Positions 1 to 11,329 of a DNA stretch of 64,000 nt are shown in pieces (within the stretch, counting starts at the first letter, position 1; each line of letters begins with the position of its first letter). The DNA comes from Phalacrocorax aristotelis. Lineage: Eukaryota > Chordata > Aves > Suliformes > Phalacrocoracidae. The notes beneath the pieces are model-generated. The model did no database searches, was not told the origin of the DNA, and was given only the letters and a program-made list of their open reading frames with translations. The stretch is taken from the NCBI RefSeq assembly GCF_949628215.1, contig NC_134278.1:105877277-105941276 (forward strand), written 5' to 3'. The position numbers and the translations under genes are program-made.

Positions 1-710
1 GATTCAGGATGATTGTATCACTGTGTTTAAGTGCCCCAGTGTTTAAGTAGGATAAAATAACTACTTAATCAAATACCTACTGTGTGCTTTATGAAAAGAT
101 TACTCGTATTTTAGGTAAATGTTGAATTAGAGTGGCTAGAATGATTGTAAAAGCAAAAATGCAATTAGATGCTGATCCTAAACTGTTCCAGGTTAGATAC
201 TTTTTGTTGTAAGGTCTTGTTTGTAGCTGTTGGATGTGTCAAATGCTTTCTAATAGAAAGTAACTGGATTATGTACAATGAGAAAACCATGAAAAAATAG
301 TCCCACTGGTGTTTGTTGTTATTGGGTAGTTTTTTCAAGCCCTACTTTGTCCTGACTTGTTCCCTGAAGAATAAGCATTGTGAAGATAAAGGATCTGCAA
401 GGGAGCTGTATATACTCAGTCCTGTTATGTTGCTAAAAGTGGTCTTGGTAGTCTCTCAGCTTAGTGCACAAGAACTATCTTGAAAAATTGGGTAGCTTCA
501 AAAAACTTGATAAGAGTAAACAAAGGGAGTGTATGTAAGGGGTGGTGTTATTTTTAGAGATTTGACAAGCCATTAGAAAATTTATTCTAGGGGGTTGATT
601 TGGGGTGTTTGGGTTTTTGGGGGTGGGTTTTTTTTTTTGCTTTAAACAAAAAATGTCCACTTTTTTTAATTGGATTTCTGTCTGACAAAAGCTCATGTTG
701 TCTTTCTTAG
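1..710 (+). other. ANGEL2 intron, partial (no exon seen)
   Basis: I see no ANGEL2 coding exon here; the exon before 711 must lie outside the window. The stretch is AT-rich except for a G/T-rich block at 590-640 that fits a four-tract G-quadruplex pattern on the transcribed (RNA-like) strand, 84 nt before the acceptor. Confidence 0.7.
590..627 (+). other. Putative G-quadruplex, ANGEL2 intron
   Basis: G-runs at 590-594, 602-605, 611-613, 619-623 and 625-627, with loops of 7, 5, 5 and 1 nt, satisfy the G3+ N1-7 rule. The G-rich strand is the ANGEL2 sense strand, so the pre-mRNA could fold it. It sits 83 nt upstream of the exon at 711. Confidence 0.5.
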
Positions 711-837
711 GTCTCTGGACAAGAACAGTTTGCAAGGGGACAAAGAATCTTATCTATTCCAATTTGGCCAAAAAAATTAGGTATTTCACAAAACTGTGTA
801 TATGAAATAAAACAGCAGCAAAAAGAAGAAAATGCAG
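711..837 (+). CDS. ANGEL2: ANGEL2 coding exon (fourth from last)
   Basis: The acceptor tttcttag precedes 711 and the donor G|GTCAG follows 837. The exon starts in phase 0 and encodes VSGQEQFARGQRIL, then IPIWPKKLGISQNCVYE, which is closely similar to human ANGEL2. It ends with one base of a Gly codon, completed by GA at 1420. The donor is weak (GTCAGT) compared with the other exons. Confidence 0.95.
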
Positions 838-3800
838 GTCAGTTTCTAGGTTGATGACTTTTTGTAGTCCTTTGAAAATATCATTCTGTTTGAACTGAAA
901 AACAGACGATCTGTTCTAGAGGGGAAAAAGCAGTGAGTCTTGAGCTTGCAAAACTTCAGTGTTAGGTTCACTAGAGTGTAAAGCTTTTTGTTCACGTAAG
1001 CATTTGCAAATTTGACTCTTTAGAAGGTAATGGTTAGAAATTGACATTCAGGAGCTGGTGCATAATATTTAAACTACTGTGTTTTTGTCATGAAAGCTGT
1101 TATAGTGAAAGCACTTTATGGAACAAGTGGGGAAAAGAAAGTGATTCCTTGACAAGTACTATTACATCTTTCATCCACCATTTTTTCTGTGACAAAACCC
1201 CCAATTTTCCATGAATGGGGCATAATTTGAAAGATTCTTTGGAGGGATCTTACTAATGGAACAGAAGAATTTAATCCAGCTTTGTAAATTGTATCTTGCC
1301 TGCTGTAAAAAAATAAGTGTAATTAAAGATTTTTTCTGTAGCTTTTCTGTGGCTCTTCAATATTGGTCTTGCCTGTGTTCTATTTTTAAAAGTAAATTGA
1401 ATGTGTTTTTATTTTGCAGGAGAAAAACTGGAAGCAGCAAAACCAGACAACGCTGAGGAGATTGTAATAGCATCTGAAAAGTATGTGTTGGGGGAGAAAA
1501 AAACAGAAGCCCTTGACTGGTTCCTTGCTTTGGGGGTTTGTTTTGGTTTTAGACCAAAGTTGTACCTGATGTGGATACAAGATGCTCACCCAGTTCAGCC
1601 TGCCCATCTGGCAAAAAGTCATCTTCCATTTAAACATTAAAAAGCTGATCGGCCAGCAAAAGACTAGAACTGGAAATAATGGAGTGTGAGTTCTTGCAGG
1701 AACCTGCAGATATGATTTCAGAATGTAGAGGCAAGGTGTCCATGCTGTTTAGAGGGTACTTTCTGTCTGCTTGTTAAAAGAATGCTTTTGACATTTTTTG
1801 TCACTTCTTGACATAAACAGGACATTTTACTGTGCAGTGACATCGTAGGAGAACTGTGAACTTCAGTCCAGTTGCAGAAACCATGGTTTTTAAGAGAGGA
1901 GGAAAAAAAAATTTACAAAAATCCCAGTGGTGTCCAGCTGCTTAAGTGTTGGCATTTCTCTCTCTTTTTACTGTTTTTTGGGATACTAGTTTATGGATAC
2001 TAATAAAATCCTATAATACAATGTGAAATTGGAAGGAAGAAAATTGCTTTAACTGCCTATGTGTGATGTCAGGCTCCAAGTCAGCCATTTCTTATCAGAA
2101 CTGAGATCTTGGTACGGCTGCAGATAGTTAATATTAAAATACTTAGTGATTCTTGGTGATCAAAAAGCTACGTAATGGCATTACTGAGAGAAGTAGTAGA
2201 TAACGAGACAGGAAGCCCTGTCCTACTGTGTAACTCCATAGCATGCCACGTGTTGAACACTGCAGGGTTTTTTGCCTTATCCTACAAGAGCAGAAATTAC
2301 CACCCTTCTGTGTTGTACTAACTGGCATGTTTTTCAGCTTTCTCTAAATCAGGCAGGTGACATGCTGATTTCTGGTTTTTTTTTTTTTAGTTGCTTGGTT
2401 TTTAACCAGAACACATTGCAGGTCAGGTTTAACATGCAGCCGTGCAAGGTGAGGCAGATACAGCTGAGGGATGGATGATTTGCAGAGCTGATGAGAGCAA
2501 ATATCTGGGAGGGAGAGAGGAGTTCTTTTCCTGACAGGTGCAGTTTTGCAGTTTGCTTTCAGGATTGAAAAAACAGGTGAGACAAGATGGGCTGAACTGC
2601 AGAGGAACAGACTGACAGATAAAGGGGAGAGACAAAATGGGAGCCTGAGTGGAGGAAAGAAAATTAGGCATAGCCTGACTTGAAAACACTGACAGCTTTA
2701 GTTTAGGGGAGGGGAAAAAACCCTAAAAATCTTTATTTCTATATGCTGAAGGGCCTGATTACATGAGTTCATTGTCACTTTCATATAAGCTGCTGTCATG
2801 GTCACTTCTACCCATGTGTCAGGGAGCGATTGCTGAGTGAGGACACATGGAATCTTAAAAGTGTAGAAAAAGGTGAAAGCTATGTATATTTAAAGTGACA
2901 GTTAAGACAGTTTTGATAGGGTCTTAAGTATCTGCCTTTTACTTGAAGAAGCTGCCTGCTTTTTGCCTTTGGAGGTTTAGGCCACTAAGACAAAAGGCTA
3001 TGGGATTGATTGCATGAGAGAAATCCTAGTTTGTGTAGCCAGATAGTTCATTTTGTTTGCAACCAGAAACGATTTGGTATTTCTTCATTGCTTATTTTCT
3101 TGCCTTTCCTAGAAAGAATAAAATACTTTTCTTTGATTCCTGTTTAGGTTGTCTTCAAAATTGCAGCATCGTTTTAAATTGTCTTCAGTCTATTCTCATT
3201 ACTTTCCTGAAACTGGGATACCAGAAGTAACGACTTGTCACTCCCGAAGTGCTGTCACTGTGGATTATATTTTCTATTCTGCAGCAAATGATGATACTGC
3301 TGCCCAGTCAGGTAAAAAACACCCCAACTTTTCACTATTTTTCAGAAATGCTAAACAGGAACATTTGGATGCTGTTTTAAGGGAATTGTAGTGATAATTT
3401 AATCCATATGAAGTGCCTCAGAGGTTTGCGGTGGTGCTTTGAATGTCAGCTATTATCTGAGAAATGTTGGACTGGTAGTGCCGCACAGGGCAAACTTTTT
3501 CACCTGACTGAATATTCCTGTAGTTGCCATCTTGGCGTGGAGAGGAGAGCTGAGGCTACAGAGAAGCAGCAATGTAAGTAGCCCCTGAGAAACACAGCCA
3601 TCAGTAAGTCATGCAGGACCTTAGTGGCCAGACCTACAACAAAGCAGTATTTCCAATCATCTAATCAACAAAACAGTGAATGGCAACTTATGATATGCAT
3701 TAAAGCTGATAAATGAATGGTTTCTTAGGAAGTTACTTTTCAGATAGTCTTGAAGTAATGTCTGCCAGGTAAATGACCTTTGTGGCCTTTGCTCTGAGAG

Positions 3801-6342
3801 CAGTCACTTGCACGTGACCAGTTGTCACTCTCTTGATTGCAGTTGCAGCTAAAACTCACCAGATGGTGCAAGAAAGACATGGTACCTCTGCGGGTGTATT
3901 TCTTGATGGGTAACAGTGCTATCCTTCACTGCATTTGTGCTCTTACCGTGGATGCTTCTGAGCAGTGCACTTCCCGTGTCATCATTAGTTCTGTGTTTTA
4001 TGCCATGTCAAAGGTCCTTGCACTGTGCAGTGCTACCAGGTAAATGGCTCTGCAGAACTTGGAACAAAGAAACCTGGATTCCACTCTGGCTCTCACTGTA
4101 GATTACAACTGATTTTTATAAATTAACATTGTTTTCAGTATGTGAAATGAAAATACCGCTTTCATCTCTCATACCTTGAGACTAGATTGTTAAAATTCAT
4201 TGAGGCAATGCACAAAAGTATCATTTGTCATAACATGCACAGTAAATGCTATCTTAGTGTAAAATATACAAAACGTTCACAATATAGAAATAAAAGCTTT
4301 GACTGAAAAACTGGGGTGCGAGAACTATCTACATGACTTCTGAGCACTGTGTGATTTAATGGAGTGCTGTGTGATTTCAGAGTGCATCCTTATGCAAAAT
4401 TTTAATCCTAATTCACCTGCTTATATATTTTGTTGCATCATCATTGCCCCAGCAGACCTATGGCTCTTTTTATTTTCTGCACTTGTTTTTCAAAGAGATT
4501 CTTCACCCCATATCAGAGTACAGAATGGGACCAAACCTGAATTCTCAAAGGAGTTTAAAGTGGTGTCGTTTTTATTCATTAGTTCTTAGAAACGAATAGT
4601 CTGGATTTTCAGTTTTTTGATGACCTGGGTCTCTGTATTAAAAGTTGTCAAAGTCTGAACAAGTGGGTATTAAAAGTGGTCTAGGCTGACTGATGGCTTT
4701 TTTTACCATTTAAAGGGTATGTTTTGGTATTTTTTTCTTTTTTAAAGGTTTTGTGCTTTGGCCTGCGTCATGCTTAGCCAAGTACTTGGGCTGCTATTCA
4801 GGATTTGCTGTGAAAGCAGTACTCAGTATCTACCCGAGTCCTGCAGGACTCAATTTTGCTGGTTTCAGTGTGCTCTGAGCTGACATTAATCGCTGCATGC
4901 AGACCAAGCTCTCAGTAACAACAAACTGCTCTTTTGTAAACATGCAGGTGCTGTGCCAAATGAGAAATTTGTCTCAAGAGCTGGATGTGGGTGTATGCTC
5001 TAGAGGTACCAATACATCTTTGCAGTAAAAAGTTTTTCTTCAGAGCGGTAGTAAACAGCCTCTGGGTTGTTAGAGACCTGGAAAGCTGGCAGATGACAAA
5101 GGAGTGAAGCTGTTGAACTATCTGAGGAGTTTAACAGTTGCTGAATAATCATTTAAGATACACCTCCTGGTAAACCAGTACCAGGTTTCAGCCAGGAAGT
5201 TCTGAAATCACTGATCACTTTCATACAGAAAATTATTTTTCTCAAAACTACAGCTGCTGTTTCTGCTGGTCCTGAAAGCGCTCAACCTGCTCAGAATCAT
5301 CTCTGTGCTCTGAAAACAATAGCTAGGGGTGCTGAACAGTCATCTCATTCAAGTAGATAGCTCAAGAAATCTAAACGTGACACATCATGGAAGCATCTTG
5401 TTCTTAATGGAATTTCTTTACTTGGGCTGGAAAAAGCTTGTTACTCTTTGATGGTTTTGTGTTTACACTTTTTTTAAGATTTTAAGTGTAGTACAATAAT
5501 AAGGTGTAATAATAACAAGGTTCTGAGTCATCTTCCCCCTTCCATGAGCAATGTGGTGTTCCTTTTGTGTGTGTGGTAGGGGATTTTTTTTTTTTTGTGA
5601 TGGGGTTTTTGTTTGGGGGTGGTGTGGGGTTTTTTGGTTTGGTTTGTTTTTTAGGCGACTATACAAATAGGTAGCAGGAAATAATTCAGGAGTATACCTT
5701 TCTTATGATGAACAGTTAGGAAGGGAAATGCCAGAAGGCTTTCATCCTTATGAGCAAGAGTTCCTGTATGACTTGCTTGCTGGAGATCTGTGCGCTTGAG
5801 GATACAGACACTTAATTTTGCAAGTGTCAGCTCTGTTTAACAATGCTGTTGTGCTAGAGTATAGGATCGGATTGTGTGAAACTTTTTCAGGGGAGTTACA
5901 ATGAAAAAAATAAATCTCTTTCTCTTTCTATCTCAATTTCTCTCTCCCACAAAATGGAGGGATAGTGCCAGAATACTTTGAGCTCTACTGATTACGTGTT
6001 CTACTGTGAGAGTAAGAGTAAACAAGAAGAATTTCTGAATTACAGTATTGGTGATTTTTGCATGGGACAATAACGACTTCAGATTATTTCTGTCATACTG
6101 GTCTCCTCCTTCTGCATATGTATGAATGTGATTTATTATTTTTTTTAGCCCACACTGATGAACATTTCCACCTTTTTTCCTAACCAGGAGCAGAGGATTC
6201 TTTTCACGGAGGTCTGAAACTTCTTGGCAGGCTGGCACTTCTAACAGAGAAAGATCTTTGGACTGTTAATGGTCTTCCCAATGAAAATAACTCTTCTGAC
6301 CACCTGCCATTGCTAGCAGAGTTCAGGCTTGTTGAGCGGTAA
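711..6342 (+). CDS. ANGEL2: ANGEL2, 3' part (last four coding exons; 5' end outside window)
   Basis: Joined exons 711-837, 1420-1480, 3148-3311 and 6188-6342 give 507 nt, or 168 residues plus TAA. The frame is continuous across every GT-AG junction and the product matches the C-terminal part of vertebrate ANGEL2 as I know it. ANGEL2 belongs to the endonuclease/exonuclease/phosphatase (CCR4-like) fold and removes 2',3'-cyclic phosphates from RNA ends. Visible family marks are the TVDYIFYS strand in the third exon, which carries a conserved active-site-region Asp, and the terminal NSSDHLPLL motif in the last exon, whose SDH holds the catalytic His typical of this superfamily. A charged linker lies between them (QQQKEENAGEKLEAAKPDNAEE), which looks like the variable part of the domain. 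The first 710 bases are intron; the preceding coding exons lie left of the window. The gene runs towards VASH2, tail to tail. Identification is by recognition of the protein, without a database search. Confidence 0.96.
838..1419 (+). other. ANGEL2 intron, 582 nt
   Basis: GT-AG intron between two frame-compatible exons. It is AT-rich, with a T-rich tract before the acceptor (tgtttttattttgcag). No repeat or other feature is recognised. Confidence 0.85.
1420..1480 (+). CDS. ANGEL2: ANGEL2 coding exon (third from last, 61 nt)
   Basis: The acceptor ttttgcag precedes 1420 and the donor AA|GTATGT follows 1480. The exon is 2 + 57 + 2 nt and encodes a charged linker (EKLEAAKPDNAEEIVIASE) between split Gly and Lys codons. 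This matches the poorly conserved insert of the ANGEL2 catalytic domain. Its frame joins both neighbouring exons. Confidence 0.9.
1481..3147 (+). other. ANGEL2 intron, 1.7 kb
   Basis: GT-AG intron. It contains poly-T and poly-A runs (for example 2376-2388) but no coding exon or mobile element that I recognise. Confidence 0.85.
3148..3311 (+). CDS. ANGEL2: ANGEL2 coding exon (second from last)
   Basis: The acceptor tgtttag precedes 3148 and the donor G|GTAAAA follows 3311. The exon encodes LSSKLQHRFKLSSVYSHYFP and then a stretch ending TVDYIFYSAANDD. It covers the PEVTTCHSRS segment and the DYIFYS strand next to the active site of the EEP fold, nearly identical to vertebrate ANGEL2. Confidence 0.96.
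3312..6187 (+). other. ANGEL2 last intron, 2.9 kb
   Basis: GT-AG intron before the terminal exon. Apart from a T/G-rich low-complexity block at about 5566-5652 and a pyrimidine-rich tract at 5918-5946, I recognise nothing in it. The small open frames here show no resemblance to known proteins. Confidence 0.85.
5566..5652 (+). repeat. T/G-rich low-complexity block
   Basis: A mixture of T-runs and G-runs, including a T-run at 5584-5596 and G-runs at 5579-5582, 5602-5605, 5615-5619 and 5626-5629. One loop is 9 nt and another is longer, so it fits a strict G-quadruplex rule less well than the block at 590-627. Confidence 0.5.
6188..6342 (+). CDS. ANGEL2: ANGEL2 last coding exon with stop
   Basis: The acceptor aaccag precedes 6188. 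The exon begins with GA, which completes the Gly codon left by G at 3311. It encodes HGGLKLLGRLALLTEKDLW, then VNGLPNENNSSDHLPLLAEF, then RLVER and TAA at 6340-6342. SDH carries the catalytic His of the EEP superfamily. Confidence 0.97.
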
Positions 6343-8420
6343 TATCCAAAGGACTTTTTGTGTAGGCAGAGGTACCTTCACCTTCTCTCTTCGTGTGATT
6401 ATTATTTTTTTAAAGGTTAATTCAAGCACTGCTGGTCCGGTTTAAATAAGTTTGCATGCATGCTTATTTGTTAGTGTTGTGTAAAGTAGACTTTTTAAAG
6501 AGACTTTTTTTAAAAAGTTCAAATTACTTTATGAAGTCTTTTAAGGAAGAAAAAGATTTTACGTTAGCTTCCTCTTTGATAAGGGAAAACATCTGTGCCA
6601 GTCTCAAAATGGCATTATTTTTCACAGAGATGCTGTAAATGGTTTTTATTATAAATCAAAGTAAAACTGATTATTCTGAGAACTGTGTGCTTCTTCAAGT
6701 AAAGGGGAGTGATTTTGTATGCATGCCACACTTTATAATGAGCTGAAAGTAATGTTTTGCTACAAAGTTGCTCTGTAGACACTTCTATCTAAATACTTCT
6801 GCAAAGGAATGTCCTCAGGTACCTAGAGTGTAGTCAGTTCCAGAGGCTGCAAGATTGGACTTCCAAAGGAGGAAGATAGCTTTGCAGTAAGGCAAATATT
6901 TATGTTCTAAAAAGTTATTAACTTCTAAAAGCTTAAACACTGGTAGCATTCACTGGAATATTGTTAAAATAGCCAATATAAAACCAAGTTTAATAAGCAT
7001 GAAAACTTATAGGAAACTTAATTGATCTACTATAGAGAACAAAAAAATCAGTCCTCAGCATCTTGAGGCTTCCTATACATTGGGCAACTGGAAGAAGGGT
7101 TTTTTCCCCCATTCAGTCAAGTTATATATTGAAATGACAGATCCTAAGGTATTAAATGATCCAGATTTTTTTATATTCACTCTCATAATACAGTGATAAA
7201 CATTCTGTGCAAAATAGGATTTACAGAGTAAAAAAAAACCAGACTGCGTGAATGGGAACCACCCAGGGAGCCAGCAGGGCTGGAAACAAGGCTTGTAACT
7301 TGGTCAAACTAGATATGGATGAGTATGCAAAACTGACTTTTAAGTAATAGAGACTTGGTTTTTAGTGCAGTGCTGGAAAACCTGCACCTGTGTGCCTGAA
7401 ATCACATTCAGATGCATTTGTCTCCCAGACACTTGTTTGTCCTTCTTCAACCTAAGTTTTGGGATTTTCATCTGGGTTTCCTTTTCCTAACCATAGAATT
7501 ACAGCTGTGATTACTTTGTGCTTTGAGAATAATGCAGGAAGTGCAGTGGTAGTAATCGCAAAACCAATTGAGTTGAAAAAGTACTTCGGTGTTACATTGA
7601 AAAATGTGACTACCTGCCACAACATTCAGCTTAAATTGCTTGGAATTTAGAAGGGGCCTATCTTTCTCATAAGTAATTGTAACTGAGGCTAACTTGTTAA
7701 CAGTCAAGCGAATGCTGTAGATGACTGCCTCTTCAATGTTGGACTCTATTCAAATACTTGAAATCAGACATTCTCAAAGCTGGAGCTGATAGATGCAAAC
7801 ATACTTAACCAGCTGCAACAAATTTCTGGTAGATACTGGTTACAGCTGAAAACATTGCTCAGCTGTAGCAACTTGTGTGGCCTGTGTCAAGAGCAAGGTT
7901 TGCCAGCCTGGAGGGCTGCGTGGTGTCTCCAGTGCAGAGAGAAATTGGAGATGCTAACAGTCTGCCAGCAGGGCTGTAGAGCAGCAGAGGCTGCTGAACA
8001 GGGCAAGGTGAGTAATAGAGAAGTTCTATTTAGACTAAGCCTTAACTTGGGCATCACTTCTCAGGCTTGTCTAAAGCCTCATCACCTCCAAAGTACAGGT
8101 TTCACATCAGTTCCATTCTCTTACACAGAGCAGCACTTATTTGGGCCAGGCCAAACACCTAGTTATTTACAGTGCTGCTTTGAATCTTAAGTTTTATGCT
8201 AATTTAAAAGCAAATGGTTTTGAACTTGCTGATCAATGGTTTCCATAGTTGGCTTGTATTCAGATAGTGTGTTGCTGTGATGTTTTAAAATGGCCAGATT
8301 CCTCAAGGTAGTAAAGATGGCCTTCTGAAAACCATACCCCACTTCCATGGTAACTGCATGAAAGCATGAAGGCAGTAACATATGCTAATGAAGTAAAACA
8401 AATATAAGTTATTATTAAAG
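6343..8420 (+). other. Probable ANGEL2 3' UTR and downstream flank
   Basis: Non-coding AT-rich sequence follows the ANGEL2 stop. I found no canonical AATAAA on the plus strand between the stop and about 8.8 kb. The variant ATTAAA occurs at 7151-7156 and 8414-8419, and either could end the transcript. The true end cannot be set from sequence alone. Confidence 0.45.
8414..8419 (+). terminator. Candidate ANGEL2 poly(A) signal (ATTAAA)
   Basis: ATTAAA hexamer about 2.07 kb after the ANGEL2 stop. It is the second most common vertebrate poly(A) signal. A more proximal ATTAAA lies at 7151-7156, so the assignment is tentative. Confidence 0.3.
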
Positions 8421-8830
8421 GACTATAGTAATTTGCTTTCCTTTACAAAAGGGGAAACTCTTACATCAAGTGTTTTCACCCATTGTGATGACAATAACAT
8501 GGGGAAAGGGCCAAGGTACTACCAAAAGCAAAAAGCAGAAGCTGCTTGACATGATGCAGTCATCAGTGCTGCTAGTTCAGGAGTGTTTATTGTTCCATAA
8601 CAATGTTTTGGTCTGTCTTCGTATAACCCATTAATGGTTAGCTATAGGGTGGCTTTAAGGGCTTTATGTTCAGTGATTTCTTTGTAGAACAATAAGATAG
8701 GTATTTAACAATCTTTAAAAAAAAAATCTGCTTTAGTTCATTCCCATTTGTCCTGTCTTGATTTTAGAAACAGTGATCTTTTCTGGAATAGACACCTGGA
8801 CAGGATAAAAAAAATAACCCTAAGTCATTA
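8421..8830. other. Convergent gap between ANGEL2 and VASH2 3' ends
   Basis: About 0.4 kb between the candidate ends of the two tail-to-tail genes. It holds short A-runs (8719-8728 and around 8807-8814) and no coding or repeat feature that I recognise. Confidence 0.4.
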
Positions 8831-11259
8831 AAAAAAGACTACCAGGATATTTTATTGACGTTTCATGCTGTGCATAAACATACAACTGCTTAAAAAAAGC
8901 CAAGAAGTCATGCATGTTTGCTACACTATTTGACCACTTTTCAGTAAGTTAGAAGAACAGTCACTAGAACCACATTTAAGACAAGTGCCATCGTAAGCAA
9001 ATTTCAAGAGAATATTTCAGCTGAACTTGAAAGCAAAAACCAAAAGCAATTTGTCACACACCTCTACAGCATTAAAAAGTTTCAGTATAAGTTAGAGGTT
9101 AAGAGAAAGTAACTCAAATTGTGTTGGACAATGGTAAAAACTGTATACCAACCACCATTACTGGAGCTGAAGTTAACCATAGTTTCATAGAAAAAAAACT
9201 TGCAACATATCAGATATCCTTGTGCTACAGGATACAGCTGATCAAAGCAAGTTTTTCACATCATTCTACCCATTAGAAATTTAAGGGATACATGAAAAAA
9301 AATTTAGGTCACAAGACACTGAGCAGCACAAAGTTTAAAACTGAAACTCTGCAGCTGATATCAAATTACACAAGGCTTTCTACCAAAAGAATATTTCCCT
9401 CTCTTCAGTTCTACTCCTGAAGAAAAAAATATTCCTGTTGTGAACACAGCAGTGGAGAAGTTTGCAGAAAGATGGATAGGTAAGGCCTCCCTGTAATTGA
9501 AATGGTAATCTTGTATAAAGAAGTGTAACATGTTTGAAAAAATCTCTTTTCTAGACCTTCTGAAGTCTTAATTAATAGAAAGCCTTTTACTGTTTGAAGA
9601 AGGTTGCTGGGTCTCAGTGTTGTCATCCTGTCCTAGGTAGGTGAGATTCAGTGACTTTTTTGAGCAATGAGGTTGGTGTACAAGCAATTGTCTCCTCCTG
9701 TATCCATTCAGTTGCTGGCTGATACAAGCATTCTAGGAGCTTAAATCATTCAATTCAAGTAAGCATTATTGTCACTGTGTTACCATGTCCTGTCTTCATC
9801 AAGATCCAAAAAAAAGCAAGTGCCCAGGAGCAGGGGTACACAAGGCCCATGGCAGTATCATCTATAAACACAGCACAAAGGGTAGAGGCTGGACTTGTAC
9901 AATAATCCAGTTTCTATTTAGGCACCTAATGAAATATTTTCAGGAATGCAGCACTCTAATGCTTCCAGAGAACTTCACTAATGCAAAGGGCAGACCCCAG
10001 TGAAAGTCTTACTGTATCATTTGAGAATGCTGCTGTCCATTACAGGTCCTTAGCTAAGTCTAGAACAAAAGGACTGAGTAGGGAGGAAGCAGGCAAGCTT
10101 GATTTTCAGCTATTTCAGACAAGCTTCCTTATGCAGGTCTGACTAAGCTGTTGTTACAACAACACATACAGAAAAAACTCCCTACAGCAGCATGGCAGAA
10201 GGTTAACTTCAGCCTGTGATATCTGATCTTAATATAAGATGTCAAGGCATCACTATCTGAGACTGCTCAGCCTTTCAAGGCAAGGTTCAAAGTTATAGAC
10301 AAATGTTGAAAGAAAAGCATGTAGACTCAGGTTAGTAATTCTGACGGTTTTTCCATTATTCCAGGAACATACACAAGAAACAAACTGACTAGTAGGTGAA
10401 CGCTTGTCTCTACAAAACAGCAATCTCTATGTTTTGTGCTTCAGCAGTGTAGTCCAGAAAGATTAAAAGCTTGTGACAAAGTATAAAAACATTCTGAAAG
10501 TTTAAAAATTCATTATTCATCAAGTACCATCACTTAAAAAACCAAAACCTCATATTTTGCCTGATAAGATGTCAGTGTTTAAGAATACATTTGCATATTA
10601 CTATTACTTAACATCTTTCAGCAACATGCACAGAATAATAATACAGGTGGCAGTAAAACATCCAGTGCTGTTTTAATACTACCAGAAATGCTGGGAAACA
10701 GTACAAATTAGTTACAAAACAATACTACTGACAGTTTTGCATATCTGATAAGTTTAGTGAGGTAATGTTGATACTTCAAAAACTCATGCCACTTCTGCAC
10801 TGCTTGTTTTTATTGCTAATTAAGTATTAATACTGAATATGACTTTTTTTTAAACTGCACTGCACCCCAGCACATCTTAACACTAAGAATATGATTCCTT
10901 AGTTATCCCAATGCTACTACCCAGCACAATGCCCAAATTCAATTAATGCTTGTACAGGGAAGTCATATTTGAAGAAACTCTCACACCACTGGAGTCACTT
11001 GCTACGTGATGGAGGGGAAAAAAATCTTATATCCCGATAAACCTAATTTTAGGTTCTCTTCACTGATGCCTTTTTTATGAATTAAAAGAAAATAAGTACT
11101 GCCACAAAAAAAAAAATCCCCCCTTCTATTGGCTAGGTAAAACTTACAATAAGAGTCCACAAGTTAATAAATAGTCCCATTCCTTTTTCCTTCCAACGGA
11201 GTGCGGGTAAAGTGCAGCGGGAAGCACCAGGGAAGCCCTCTGTCCAGCGTATGGCTTTG
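8830..11259 (-). other. Probable VASH2 3' UTR
   Basis: AT-rich, non-coding sequence immediately after the VASH2 stop (11260-11262). The best poly(A) signal on this strand is AATAAA at 8856-8851, giving a 3' UTR of about 2.4 kb. A homopolymer pair near 11106-11123 (A-run then C-run on the plus strand) lies inside it. No open frame here resembles a protein. Confidence 0.6.
8851..8856 (-). terminator. Candidate VASH2 poly(A) signal (AATAAA)
   Basis: Canonical AATAAA on the minus strand (tttatt on plus), about 2.4 kb after the VASH2 stop. It is followed downstream on the minus strand by a T-rich stretch that could act as the downstream element. Confidence 0.5.
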
Positions 11260-11329
11260 TTAGATGCGGAGCTGGTACCCTACCTCGTTGAGCGTGGCCA
11301 GGTCTCCTTTCTTGTCCATGACCGCAGGC
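11260..11329 (-). CDS. VASH2: VASH2 last coding exon with stop
   Basis: Acceptor ctcgcag before 11329; G completes the Ser codon left by TC at 16845. It encodes PAVMDKKGDLATLNEVGYQL, RI and TAA at 11262-11260. The ending LNEVGYQxRI is the vertebrate VASH2 C-terminus. Confidence 0.95.
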
